From: Zizania palustris
Lineage: Eukaryota; Streptophyta; Magnoliopsida; Poales; Poaceae
Length of the DNA stretch: 64,000 nucleotides
Assembly: GCA_019279435.1 (NCBI GenBank)
Contig: JAAALK010000289.1
Coordinates: forward strand, 32,245,067 to 32,309,066
Direction: 5' to 3'
Each line of letters starts with the position of its first letter. The stretch's first letter is position 1. This document shows, one piece after another, positions 35,201-45,403 of the stretch. Both the position numbers and the translations under genes were made by a program. The notes beneath the pieces were generated by a model. It did no database searches and was not told where the DNA came from. It was given only the letters and a program-made list of their open reading frames with translations.

Positions 35201-35810
35201 CAAGGGTTTATGTGCTCGACTCGCTCGACAAACCCAAAAAAGAATATCAAGATATTAAATGTTATTCAGAGTGCACATAGATACTACGTGGAAAAGTTAG
35301 GTGGCCCACATGATCCACAGAGGCCGAAAGAAATGCTTATCAGAACCAACTTTCCGGTAATATTATATTTTTAAATTTGTTAATTCAATTGATAAAGCCA
35401 AACTATATATCGTTCTAACTTTGTCTATTTTGAAGTGTCACAAACAATCTCTTGGTTCCGTGCATTGTGGCTACTATACTTGTGATTTCATGAGCAATAA
35501 CTTAGGAAAGTTTGGGCGGACAGTATCTGAGGATACTAAAGAAGTAAGTTGATTTCTTGTGTGTTAATCTAATATAACTTGCAGCGTATTTACTTATATT
35601 TTACGTATGCAGGCGTCAGGTCCATCAACCGTTGCCGAGAAGAGCCAACTCTCTGAATTACAAATGTACGAAATCGTATCAAGGATGTGCCGCTTCACGA
35701 TGCATGAGATTCTTCATGAGCTTGGAGTATTTTTCGATCCTGAGAGTGAAGTGGCCAAGCATCCAACTTTGTATGATTGGGCCGGAAGAATGAAAAGGCG
35801 AACCAATTAA
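32225..35810 (+). CDS. CACTA-associated protein with Ulp1-type protease domain
   Basis: Six-exon model from GT-AG sites and phase: 32225-32437, 32520-34741, 34821-35081, 35163-35356, 35436-35543, 35613-35810. The N-terminus is acidic and Ser-rich with basic stretches (EPRKKRTRED, AKRRGKREKNK). A region resembling the plant En/Spm 'Transposase_24' domain follows (ITAKWRNDCG, TPNEWNEFK, FSGADQRTKRWL), then a 'PCSLHVPIGRKG' module and a Pro/Val linker. The C-terminal C48 (Ulp1/SUMO-protease-like) domain shows His in NDHWIALLIYP, Asp in VYVLDSLD, Gln in KQSLGS and Cys in HCGYYTCDF. Exon 4 has one surplus base near 35265, giving a stop at 35278-35280; otherwise all phases agree. The role in CACTA biology is unproven. 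Start: first ATG with an open frame. Confidence 0.7.
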
Positions 35811-35988
35811 GATATGAGTTAGCCTTCCAAGAAAACATAAACCGCATGAGCATGTATTTGTGAAACAATGAATTGTGTTGATGGATGGTTATTGCGAAAC
35901 AAAAACCGGAAGAATGTAAATATTGTGAATTTTTGAAAATTGATGAGATTGATGGTTGTTGTGTTGATGTGTTGTTGTTGTGGATGTG

Positions 35989-36085
35989 TATGTGGATATG
36001 TGGATGTTTTGCTGCTGTGTATGTGGATATGTGGATGTTTTGCTGCTGTGTATGTGGATATGTGGATGTTTTGCTGCTGTGTATG
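35989..36085 (+). repeat. 31-bp minisatellite downstream of the D gene
   Basis: TATGTGGATATGTGGATGTT recurs at 35989, 36020 and 36051 (period 31), with GCTGCTG between. It explains overlapping Cys/Trp-rich and His/Thr-rich frames on both strands, which are not genes. Confidence 0.85.
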
Positions 36086-36149
36086 TGGATGGCTGTGTGA
36101 AGCATATAATTTCTGTGTTTTGGTTTGTGGGATCACAGCATTCTGTGTT

Positions 36150-36438
36150 ATGGCTTATACACAGCAGTGGCGGGCGTGCTGACATCATCTGCCCGCCACT
36201 GCTATTGATAACGGCAGTGGCGGGCAGATGAGGTCAGCGCGCCCGCCACTGCTGTTGACATAGTGGTGGCGGGCGTGCTGACATCATCTGCCCGCCACTG
36301 CTGTTGACATAGTGGTGGCGGGCGCTCTGACCGCCACTGCTAACCAGCGATAGCAGTGGCGTTAGAGCAGTGGCGGACTGGATGCCCGCCACTATAGGTC
36401 GATTTTGCCCGCCGCTACAGTGTCGCTTTGTAGTAGTG
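36150..36438 (-). repeat. CACTA D subterminal repeats and right terminus
   Basis: At least eight copies of GCAGTGGCGGGC or its complement GCCCGCCACTGC, in both orientations, often separated by TGACATCATCTGC or GTTGACATAGTGG. The element ends TTTGTAGTAGTG at 36438. In CACTA elements, subterminal arrays bind the element's DNA-binding protein. Confidence 0.85.
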
Positions 36439-36777
36439 TATGTAAAACAAAGTTAGGCGAGCAATCTTCAAGTGACTGGATTCTGGATCTGAAAAACCCG
36501 GGTCAAGAGGCTCGATTTTTCAAAATCACGCGGGTCGGGACTTTCAATATGGTATCGGAACTTCCGATCTCTCAGAACATCCGATCAATATCGGAATCCC
36601 GCATCGCAACAATTGCCTTCTATATCGAATCATTATTTGATATTGGAACATCCTATCACTATCGGAACATCCGATCACATCGAAACTTCTGATCTTCCAC
36701 GGAAAGAAATAGATCTAATCTATTTTCCACCATGTATCTCCATACATGAGGGATCCAGATTGAACACTACACACGTA
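36439..36777 (-). other. Copia B leader (5' untranslated internal region)
   Basis: It matches the leader of element A at 50740-51090 (AAACAAAGTTAGGCGAG, CAAGTGACTG). It is rich in TCGGAACTTCCGA-like near-palindromes. No frame. Confidence 0.7.
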
Positions 36778-36790
36778 GGCTCTGATACCA
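36778..36790 (-). promoter_or_regulatory. Primer binding site of Copia B
   Basis: GGCTCTGATACCA is the complement of TGGTATCAGAGCC (initiator tRNA-Met type), one base from the 5' LTR. Confidence 0.9.
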
Positions 36791-36791
36791 C

Positions 36792-37586
36792 TGTTAGGAA
36801 ATAGGGGAGCTACGCTAGCCAGCAAATTCAAAATTTCCGCCCTAAGCCCTAGGCTCATGCGCGTGTGAGATCATAGATGTTGGAGCGAAAGAAGATGTTG
36901 GAGCAGCGAATCTAGCCTCTCCTCGCTTCGTCCTTGCTGTCCTTCGCCAATCTGATCGATGAAGATAATGTAGTCATTCTCTTGTAGATGTTCACGAGCA
37001 TCGCTATTGGAGCAACGCCTCCACGAAGTTCACACGTATAGGGATGAAGTACCTCCCACGGCAACGTGCTATCACCACATGTGAGAGACGGGGATCCTTG
37101 ACCTCAATGTTTGAGATCAATAAAGGAAGGAGAGAACTCTTGGGTGGCTAGGTCTAATCTAGGCTTATTGCTTGCCCCAAGATGTCCTCCTCCTCTCCTA
37201 TATAGGGCTGAGAGCCCCTAAGTCATGCTCATCCTGAAACCCTAAAAACCGTAACAGAACCAATCTGTTTACCCACGTCGAAACTTCTGATCCTGGTTCG
37301 GATCTTCCGATAGGGTATTTTTGGTCTCTTGATACAGTTCAACACGTAACAGATCCAATCTATTATCGCCCACCTCGGAACTTTCGATACCATATCAGAA
37401 CTTTAGATCAGTACAAAATTCCCCGATGCTGAATTGGAACTTCTGGCTCGTCGGAACTTCTGATACCATATCGGAATTTCTGAAGCAACATTTGCTCTCT
37501 ATATCGAGGCCAGAAAAATAACCGGAACTTCCGATACTTCCTATCAAAACTTCTGATCCATGGAATTTTCTTAGGCATATCCTTCA
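36792..37586 (-). repeat. 5' LTR of Copia B
   Basis: 795 bp, plus-strand ends TGTTAGGAAATAGG and GCATATCCTTCA, matching 14647-15446. It is followed at once by RNase H coding sequence of element A (TTGAGGCAGAACAC), which proves insertion into A. Confidence 0.85.
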
Positions 37587-40500
37587 TTGAGGCAGAACAC
37601 AAAACCTGATTGCGATCGAGAATCATCTTTATCGGTCTGAAAGCTAGCATCGGTGTAACCACTTACAATGAGCTCCTCTTCACCACAATACACTAGTAAG
37701 ATTTCCTCAGTCCTTCTCAAGTACTTGAGGATACTCTTTACTATAGCCCAGTGACTTTCACCCGGGTTCGATTGGTACCTGCTCGTAACACTTAGAGCAT
37801 ATGAAACATCTAGGAATGTACACAACATGGCATACATGATGGATCCAATTGTGGAGGCATACGGTATCGCACTCATCTTCTCTAGCTCATCAGGTGTCGC
37901 AGCACACAGAGTCTTACTAAGAGAAATACCATGTGACATTGGCGGAAAACCCTTCTTGGAATTCTATATTTTGAACCGTTTCAAAACCTTGTCAATGTAC
38001 ATACTCTGGCTTAATCCAATTATCCGCCTTGATCTATCTCTATAGATCTTTATGCCCAAAATGTATGCCGCCTCTCCAAGATCTTTCATAAAAAAACTAT
38101 TTTTCAGTGAAGTCTTAACAACATTCAACAAAGGAATGCCATTTCTGATCAATAATATGTCATCCACATATAAGACAAGAAACACAAGTGAGCTCTCACT
38201 AGCCTTGTTGTAAACACAAGACTCTTATTCGTTCTTCATGAAGCCAAACCCTTTGACTACCTCATCAAAGCAAAGATTCCAACTCCGAGAAGCTTGCTTC
38301 AGTCCATAAATCGACTTTTGCAACTTACAAAATTTCCTAGCATTACTCGGATTGTCAAGACCTTTAGGCTGTGTCATGTACATATCCTCACTTAGGTTTC
38401 TATTTAGGAAAGTCGTCTTAACATCCATTTGCCAAATCTCATAATCATAAAATGTGGCAATTGCTAGGATGATCCGAATAGACTTAAGCATAGTGACAGA
38501 CGAAAATATTTCATCATAATCAACACCTTGAATCAGTCTGAAACCTTTCGACACCAATCATGCCTTATAGACATGAACATTTTCATCAACGTCTATCTTT
38601 TTCTTGAAGATCTATTTACACTCAATTTTTACACCATAGGGTGGATCAACCAAGTTCCAAACTTGGTTTTCTCACATGGACTCCAACTCGATCTAATGGC
38701 TCCTAGCCATTTCTCAGATTCTAGTCCCATCACTACTTCTGCATAGGTATTGGGATCGTCGTTGTTCAACAACAACACGTCGCGCTGCCCAGTGGTCAAA
38801 AATATGTACCGCTCTAGCATGTGACTAACCCTCCCAGACCTTCGTGGGGCTGGTGTCTCTACAATAGGCTCTGTAACACCTTGTTCATCCTCATGTTGTT
38901 CAGTAGGATCTAGAACACCTTCTAGTGGCTCTCGAACCTCTTTGAGATGCATCTTCCTCCCACTAACTCCTTTTGAGAGAAACTCTTTCTCAAGGAATAC
39001 ACCATTCCGAGTGACAAACAATTTTCCCTCTTCTCTATTATGGAAATAGTATCCATTGGTTTCCCTAGGATATCCCTTAAAGAAGCACTTGTCAGACTTA
39101 GGAGTGAGCTTGTCAGACGTCAAACATTTGACATACGCCTCACATCCCCAAATCTTTAGAAAAGACAAACTGGGATGCCTCCCAAACCACATCTCATATG
39201 GTGCCTTCTCTACTGACTTAGATGAAACTTTATTTATCGTGAAAGTTGTGGTTTCTAGAGCGAGACCTCAAAGGATAATGGAAGATCAACATGACTCATC
39301 ATAGACCAAACCATGTCCAACAAGGTGCGATTCCTCCACTTGGACACTCCTTTCCACTTGGGTGTGCCAGGTGGAGTCAGTTGTTGAACAATTCCACATT
39401 GCTTTATATGATAACAAACTCATGGCTCAAATATTCACCTCCATGATCACATCATAGAAATTTAATTGTCTTGCTCGTATGATTTTATACTTCATTTTGG
39501 AACTCCTTGAACTTTTCGAAGGTCTCCCACTTATGCCTCATCAAGTAGACATAACCATATCTACTAAAGTTGTTGGTAAAAGTGATAAAGTACTAGAAAC
39601 CATTTCTAGCGATGTGACTCATTGGACCACACATATCAGTATGTACTATGGCCAATAGATCACTTGCCCTCTCACTCTGTTCAGTGAAAGGCGTATTTGT
39701 CATTTTTCCAAGTAAGAAAGATTCACATGTGTCATATGATTCAAATTTAAATGACTCCAAAAGTCCATCACTATGGAGCTTCTGCACGCGCTTCTCATTT
39801 ATATGACCCAAACTACAATGCCAGATGTATGTAAGATTCAAATCATTGAGTCGTTGTTTCTTAGTACTAATGCTATAAACGTGTGCATCTTCAAGACTAA
39901 GAACATACAATCCATTAATTAATGGACAAACACCATAGAGCATGCCATTCGAAAATATTGAACACTTGTTCTTTATTACGAATTCAAAATCATCTTCCTC
40001 TAAACATGAAGAAGAGATAATGTTTATGCCTAAGGCGGGAATGAAATAATAATTATTCAACTCCAAAACTAGTCTTGATGGTAGTGACAGTGAATAAACA
40101 CCGACGACCAAAGCTACAACCTTTGCACCATTCCCGACGTGGACATCCAGCTCGCCACTTGCACACTTTCTTGCTCTACTTAGCCCCTACAACGGTTTGC
40201 AAGTATGAATCATCGATCCGGTATCAAATAACCATGAATCATTTGGATGAGTAGCAAGATTAATTTCAATAACATTATTACTTGAAGTGGAAGTCACGCT
40301 TCCCTTCTTGTTCTCCTACTCTTCTAGGTACACCTTGCAATTGCGCTGCAATGCCCAGGCTTGTGGTAGTGCTGGCACACATCAGAGCCAGCTGGACCCG
40401 ACTTGGACTTTCCAATCGGTTTAGCCTTAGCACTAGAGGTCGAATCTGTAGTCTTGGACTTGCCCTTCCTCTTTCTCTTTTTGCTCTCTTTCTAAACCAT

Positions 40501-40827
40501 CATCCCATGATTTGGAGATTTCTTGATACTCTCCTCATCAATCTTGAGCATCCCATGCAACTCAGCTAGTGTCTTCTCTAGTCCAACCATGTTGTAAGTC
40601 ATGATGAACAACTTAAAGCTTATTAGGAGCGACTAGAGAATGACATCAATAGCTAAGTATGGATTCAGTGGAGAATCCAATCTCTCTAGAGTCTCAATGT
40701 AACCAATCATCCTGATCACATGGGGACTCACTGGGCTCCCTTCAGCCAGCCTACTCCCAAACAAGGCTTTAGACACATTGTGTCTCTAAGCCCTTGCCTG
40801 CTTCTAAAACATGCCCTTAATACCTAC
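37587..40827 (-). pseudogene. Copia A gag C-terminus, protease, integrase, RT, RNase H (decayed)
   Basis: Minus-strand pol read from 40827 down. A degenerate gag zinc knuckle lies near 40365-40330 (one Cys is Tyr). The protease is WLFDTGSMIHTC near 40235. Integrase has WHCSLGHINEKRV (about 39830), then CESFLLGK with a lost zinc Cys, and HTDMCGPM. The hinge includes WFGRHPSLSFLK and APRRSGRVS (about 38850). RT shows QMDVKTTFLNRNL, SIYGLKQASRSWN and YVDDILLI (about 38170). The RNase H start ends at 37587, where element B interrupts it. Stops and shifts are frequent; the integrase core between about 39600 and 39200 is badly eroded. The insertion of E at 40827 separates this part from the gag N-terminus. 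Confidence 0.85.
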
Positions 40828-41322
40828 TGTTGGGGAAATTACTCTATTTCCAAGACTTAAAGACTAACCCTCCGTGGGCTCAGTGAAGATCCCGAAGGTG
40901 GCAGACTGCTGTTCGGAGCATACGTCGACACGGCCGAAGGCTGCCACGACGCGAAGTCATAGAGAACCCTCCGAAGGGAAGCAGGAGGCCTCGAAGCAGG
41001 AAGACATGATTGATTGGATGTTCAGCTTATCCATCTACCCTGCAGCACTTTACCGTGTATAACCTTGTTTATAACACCAGATAGTTTCTATTATGTCAGT
41101 TGTAATATAGGGGTAAACAGGTCTTTTCCTTATGCCTTTTTCCCTATAAATACCCCCCATTGTACCTTGTAAACGGGATCCAGAACTAGTTGTTCAAACA
41201 CACACATCGGACCACCTGAGCTATTATCCTTTACGGAGGCTCGAGTTAGTCCTAAAGCGCAAACCTCTTGTTTGTCCGTTCTTGATTACCGAGAACCTGT
41301 TGGTGTAACTTTTACGCCAACA
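40828..41322 (+). repeat. 5' LTR of element E
   Basis: 495 bp, TGTTGGGG to CCAACA. TATA box TATAAATA at 41145-41152. Nearly identical to 49143-49639. Confidence 0.95.
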
Positions 41323-41324
41323 GT

Positions 41325-41342
41325 TGGCGCCGTCCGTGGGGA
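41325..41342 (+). promoter_or_regulatory. Primer binding site of element E
   Basis: TGGCGCCGTCCGTGGGGA follows the LTR after two bases, in the usual form of Gypsy Tat/Athila PBSs. The cognate tRNA cannot be named with certainty from the sequence alone. Confidence 0.75.
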
Positions 41343-41529
41343 CCCAAGTTCTAAAAGCTTGTTCTCTACCGCTGACTGCACTCCGAAGAGCACTTACGGA
41401 GGGAGCCTCGGAGTCCCAAGACTTCGCGCACCCTTCAGTTGAGGGCTTCTTAGTGCAGCTCGAAGACCTTCCCTCGACCCCTCGAGTCGTTCGAAGTCCT
41501 CCATCTCCAAGACATCTCAACGGCTAGCC

Positions 41530-41698
41530 ATGCCTCCGAAGCGTGGTCAAGCTTCGGGTCCCCTTCGAAGGTCCCTTCGGACCAACGGAGCCGGACCCTC
41601 GGCTAATCCGGCGATTCCTGCAGAGGTCACTGGGCGTCGAGCGCCCCCGAGGCCCTCTGCCTCCTCCTACAACGCTTCAAACCGATTACGCAGCAAGC
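41530..41698 (+). CDS. Element E gag, N-terminal fragment before the gap
   Basis: Frame opens with ATG at 41530 (MPPKRGQASG) and is Pro/Arg/Ser-rich for 56 codons until the N run at 41699. Position just after the PBS and leader fits the start of gag. No domain is visible in this part; capsid, protease and RT would lie in the gap. Confidence 0.55.
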
Positions 41699-42698
41699 NN
41701 NNNNNNNNNNNNNNNNNNNNNNNNNNNNNNNNNNNNNNNNNNNNNNNNNNNNNNNNNNNNNNNNNNNNNNNNNNNNNNNNNNNNNNNNNNNNNNNNNNNN
41801 NNNNNNNNNNNNNNNNNNNNNNNNNNNNNNNNNNNNNNNNNNNNNNNNNNNNNNNNNNNNNNNNNNNNNNNNNNNNNNNNNNNNNNNNNNNNNNNNNNNN
41901 NNNNNNNNNNNNNNNNNNNNNNNNNNNNNNNNNNNNNNNNNNNNNNNNNNNNNNNNNNNNNNNNNNNNNNNNNNNNNNNNNNNNNNNNNNNNNNNNNNNN
42001 NNNNNNNNNNNNNNNNNNNNNNNNNNNNNNNNNNNNNNNNNNNNNNNNNNNNNNNNNNNNNNNNNNNNNNNNNNNNNNNNNNNNNNNNNNNNNNNNNNNN
42101 NNNNNNNNNNNNNNNNNNNNNNNNNNNNNNNNNNNNNNNNNNNNNNNNNNNNNNNNNNNNNNNNNNNNNNNNNNNNNNNNNNNNNNNNNNNNNNNNNNNN
42201 NNNNNNNNNNNNNNNNNNNNNNNNNNNNNNNNNNNNNNNNNNNNNNNNNNNNNNNNNNNNNNNNNNNNNNNNNNNNNNNNNNNNNNNNNNNNNNNNNNNN
42301 NNNNNNNNNNNNNNNNNNNNNNNNNNNNNNNNNNNNNNNNNNNNNNNNNNNNNNNNNNNNNNNNNNNNNNNNNNNNNNNNNNNNNNNNNNNNNNNNNNNN
42401 NNNNNNNNNNNNNNNNNNNNNNNNNNNNNNNNNNNNNNNNNNNNNNNNNNNNNNNNNNNNNNNNNNNNNNNNNNNNNNNNNNNNNNNNNNNNNNNNNNNN
42501 NNNNNNNNNNNNNNNNNNNNNNNNNNNNNNNNNNNNNNNNNNNNNNNNNNNNNNNNNNNNNNNNNNNNNNNNNNNNNNNNNNNNNNNNNNNNNNNNNNNN
42601 NNNNNNNNNNNNNNNNNNNNNNNNNNNNNNNNNNNNNNNNNNNNNNNNNNNNNNNNNNNNNNNNNNNNNNNNNNNNNNNNNNNNNNNNNNNNNNNNNN
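41699..42698. other. Assembly gap (1000 N) inside element E
   Basis: Exactly 1000 N. It hides gag, protease, RT and most of RNase H, which normally need about 3-4 kb, so the real gap is longer than drawn or the element is internally deleted. Confidence 0.95.
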
Positions 42699-43953
42699 GA
42701 CCAAATACTTCATCAGAAGTAATGTGCATTCCAACTATGGATTGGCGAGCTCCGATAATAACTATGTTGCGAAGTAGCAATGACCGTCCGGAAGGCCCAG
42801 AAGCTCGAAGATTGCAATCAAGAGCTCGGAATTACAAACTTATTGGGGAAGTGCTGTACAAAGCCGGAGTATGCTCACCACTGCTCCGATGCATCTCCAA
42901 GCCTGAAGGTCAAGACATACTTCGAGGCATCCACGAAGGGCTGTGCGGAGGTCATCTAGCCCCTCGAGCACTAGCAGGCAAGACGCTCCGGCAAGGGTTT
43001 TATTGGCCAACAATCGTCAGAGACGCTGAAGACCTGGTTCGAGCATGCCAAGGCTGCCAATGGATGGGCAGAAGGAGCCATCGCCCGCCAGCTCAGCTTC
43101 AGGTTATTGCCCCGGTATGGCCGATGGCTAGATGGGGCATGGACCTCATAGGCCCTTTCCCACCAGCAAAAGGCGGGTTGAAATTTGCGGTGGTAGCAAT
43201 CGAATACTTCTCAAAATGGGTGGAAGCGGAGCCACTAACAGCCATCACCTCGAAGAACGTACAAAGATTCTTCTGGCAAAATATTATATGCAGGTTCGGA
43301 GTCCCCAGAGAATTAACGGTGGATAATGGAACCCAGTTCGAAGCTGATACCTTTCAACATTTTGTGAAGAACTGGGCATTAAGCTATGCTTCGCAGCAGT
43401 GCGACATCCGCAATCCAACGGGGCCGTCGAACGAGCCAACGGGAATATCCTCTCCGGGTTAAATCGCCGAATTGTGGGATTGGCCAAGGGCCTATGGGTC
43501 GAAGAGCTACCTAAAATTTTATGGTCCATCCGAACCACTCAAACTAGATCAACCGGTTTCACGCCATTCAGATTGCTCTTCGGAGACGAAGCCATGACCC
43601 CTACGGAGCTCAAAGGGGAGTCACTTCGCGTAATTCAACACGGAGGCGAAGATGATCGGAGTACTTCAATAGATTTGTCAGAAGAGACAAGGCTTCGAGC
43701 TGTCGCCAACCTAACTAAGTACCAAGAGCACACAAAAACGTGGTATGACCCGAAAGTCAAATTAAATGAGTTAAAACCAGGTCATCTAGTATTGCGAAGT
43801 GTAATAGCACCGGGGAAGCTAGGAAACAAATGGGAAGGACCATATGTTATCTTACGCTCAGGACGCCCCGGATCGTTTAAATTAGCTAATTTAGAAGGGG
43901 AAGAGTTGAAACATGCATGGCATGCGGAGCACCTTAAGCGATATTACGCTTAA
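42699..43953 (+). pseudogene. Element E integrase (one frameshift)
   Basis: After the gap the plus strand encodes the end of RNase H and an integrase. The zinc region has HEGLCGGH and CQGCQ, with the FYWPT motif between. The catalytic core has Asp in WGMDLIGPF and in VDNGTQFEA; the Glu, in SNGAVERANG, is in another frame. The switch lies near 43368, where a single base appears to be missing before the GIKL-type segment, and the second frame is open from 43399 to the stop at 43953. The C-terminus has GHLVLRSV, KWEGPYVI and ends HLKRYYA, as in Tat elements. Given the very young LTRs, the shift is either recent or an assembly error. Confidence 0.85.
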
Positions 43954-44142
43954 GAATTCCTTGTAATCACTTGTAGCAATTCTTTTGTCCATGAATAAAG
44001 ATAAGGGTTGAAACTTGTCTTGACTTTCGAACATCCCCTCCTCCTGATGGACGCATTACGAGGTCGGTGATGCTAGTAGAGCCAAGCATTTTTCGCAAAG
44101 ACCCAAGGGGCTGACTGCGAATCGTTGGTTCAGCGGCTCCGC
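43954..44142 (+). other. Element E spacer after pol
   Basis: Non-coding; AATAAAG near 43995 could serve a polyadenylation role. No frame. Confidence 0.5.
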
Positions 44143-44700
44143 AACCTACGGATTCCAGGCTCCGGCTTGTTAGGATCCATAGAAGAGTCTAAGGACTTTA
44201 AATAAAACAGACTTTCAAACCTCCGGGTGCGAAGTGTCTGAAAAAGAGCCGAAGGTGGCCAACCTACGGATTCCAGGCTCCGGCTTGTTAGGATCCGTAG
44301 AAGAGTCTAAGGACTTTAAATAAAACAGACTTTCAAACCTCCGGGTGCGAAGTGTCTGAAAAAGAGCCGAAGGTGGCCAACCTACGGATTCCAGGCTCAG
44401 GCTTGTTAGGATCCGTAGAAGAGTCTAAGGACTTTAAATAAAACAGACTTTCGAACCTCCGGGTGCGAAGTGTCTGAAAAAGAGCCGAAGGTGGACAACC
44501 TACGGATTCCAGGCTCCGGCCTGTTAGGATCCGTAGAAGAGTCTAAGGACTTTAAATAAAACAGAATTTCAAGCCTCCGGGTGCGAAGTGCCTGTAAAAG
44601 AGCCGAAGGTGGCCACACAACAGATTCCAGGTTCCGGCTTGTTAGGATACGTAAAAAAAAACATAATAAAAACTCTGATGATGGGATGTGCAAGTTCGAA
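44143..44700 (+). repeat. 118-bp tandem repeat, about 4.5 copies, in element E
   Basis: AACCTACGGATTCCAGGCTC recurs at 44143, 44261, 44379 and 44497, with a degenerate copy at about 44615: an exact 118-bp period. Other constant parts are AGAGTCTAAGGACTTTAAAT and GAGCCGAAGGTGG. It lies between pol and the antisense gene, the usual place of tandem repeats in Tat elements. Confidence 0.95.
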
Positions 44701-44842
44701 GCATGCAGGCGTTCAGACAATCATTGTGCCTAGCGAACCCTTTTTTATAATAAAGGCTCCGCCACCCACAAGGGGAGTAGGAGGATAGGAGTCACACGGC
44801 ATACTGTCGAGGCATCCCACATTAAAATATTATACTCATACA

Positions 44843-45301
44843 TCAAGAAAAATTGTTATCTAAACCCAAATAAAAACGGAGACCCTTTCGACCCCTAGAG
44901 CTACCCCTGCGGCTACTTTGCTCGTCGGAGCTTGAAGTCGTCTTTCTAGGGCGGGCACTTCTCTTTTTTCTCGAGGCTCGCAGTTTCTTCTGTTCCTCCT
45001 GAAGTTCAGCCCATGTCAAGAGCCTTTCGGAGCCTGCCTCGGCAATGTTTTCGGCTTGGTACTCCGAGTCGGACCAGTCAATAGGTCCGGAAGATGAAGA
45101 CCCCTCCGCCTTCTCTTCCTCTTCAATATAAGATAAAACGTCCCTTCGTACTTCAAGGGTAACCTCCCCCCTGTCTCCACGAGGAACAGAGAAGCGGGAG
45201 CGGCAGTAAGGTCTCAAACTCTCAAGGACTGCCCACTCCTTTCGAAGCTCGGCGGTAGTTTCCAGAAGTTCGAAGTCAGGGCTCGAAGGGCATGACAAAA
45301 C
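44843..45301 (-). CDS. Possible fifth exon of the element E antisense gene
   Basis: Minus-strand open frame ending at 44843, rich in Ser, Glu and Arg (AEGSSSSGPIDWSDSEYQ, basic tail). It is preceded by an acceptor CTTTTTTAG (AG at 45303-45302). If the last codons before the exon 4 stop are used as a donor (CAG|GTCTAG, GT at 45409-45408), the exon joins in phase. The donor is weak, so this may be an alternative 3' exon, a separate small ORF, or unused. Confidence 0.45.
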   Translation of the reverse strand, partial: VLSCPSSPDFELLETTAELRKEWAVLESLRPYCRSRFSVPRGDRGEVTLEVRRDVLSYIEEEEKAEGSSSSGPIDWSDSEYQAENIAEAGSERLLTWAELQEEQKKLRASRKKRSARPRKTTSSSDEQSSRRGSSRGRKGLRFYLGLDNNFS

Positions 45302-45403
45302 CTAAAAAAGAGCAGAACACCCAAGACAAGTACTGTTTATAACTTTTTCATTAATAAAACAAGGTTTACAAGGCCACAGGTACACAGCAGTCCTAAGCAG
45401 CGG

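Larger units (their letters stand above)
30140..36438 (+). mobile_element. CACTA (En/Spm) transposon D, left end in the gap
   Basis: The right terminus at 36438 reads, as complement, CACTACTACAAAGCGACAC, a CACTA-type inverted terminus. It is preceded by subterminal arrays of GCAGTGGCGGGC in both orientations (36160-36420). The interior has a 287-bp tandem array and one spliced gene with a Ulp1 domain. The TNPD-type transposase (Transposase_21) is not visible; it may be in the gap or absent. The flanking sequence at 36439 is the leader of Copia B (compare 50740-50765 in A), so D inserted there, with a probable TAT target. Confidence 0.75.
14647..37586 (-). mobile_element. Copia element B (same family as A), inserted in A
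   Basis: Minus-strand element: 3' LTR 14647-15446, 3' non-coding to 16370, RNase H and RT 16371-17990, [element C, gap, CACTA D], leader 36439-36777, PBS 36778-36790, 5' LTR 36792-37586. It lies in A's RNase H coding region. Flanking 5-mers are TTAAA (14642-14646) and TTGAG (37587-37591). They differ by two transitions readable as C-to-T changes of CTCAA on the coding strand. The LTRs differ by roughly 10% by eye. Integrase and gag of B are not visible; they must lie in the 29140-30139 gap or have been deleted. Confidence 0.8.

Noticed and set aside
35819..36188. His/Thr-rich and Cys/Trp-rich frames downstream of the CACTA gene
   Set aside because: They are translations of a 31-bp minisatellite and overlap on both strands.
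41530..43462. Very long frames across the second N run (415 and 639 codons)
   Set aside because: The gap joins unrelated frames. Only the gag start before it and the integrase after it are supported.
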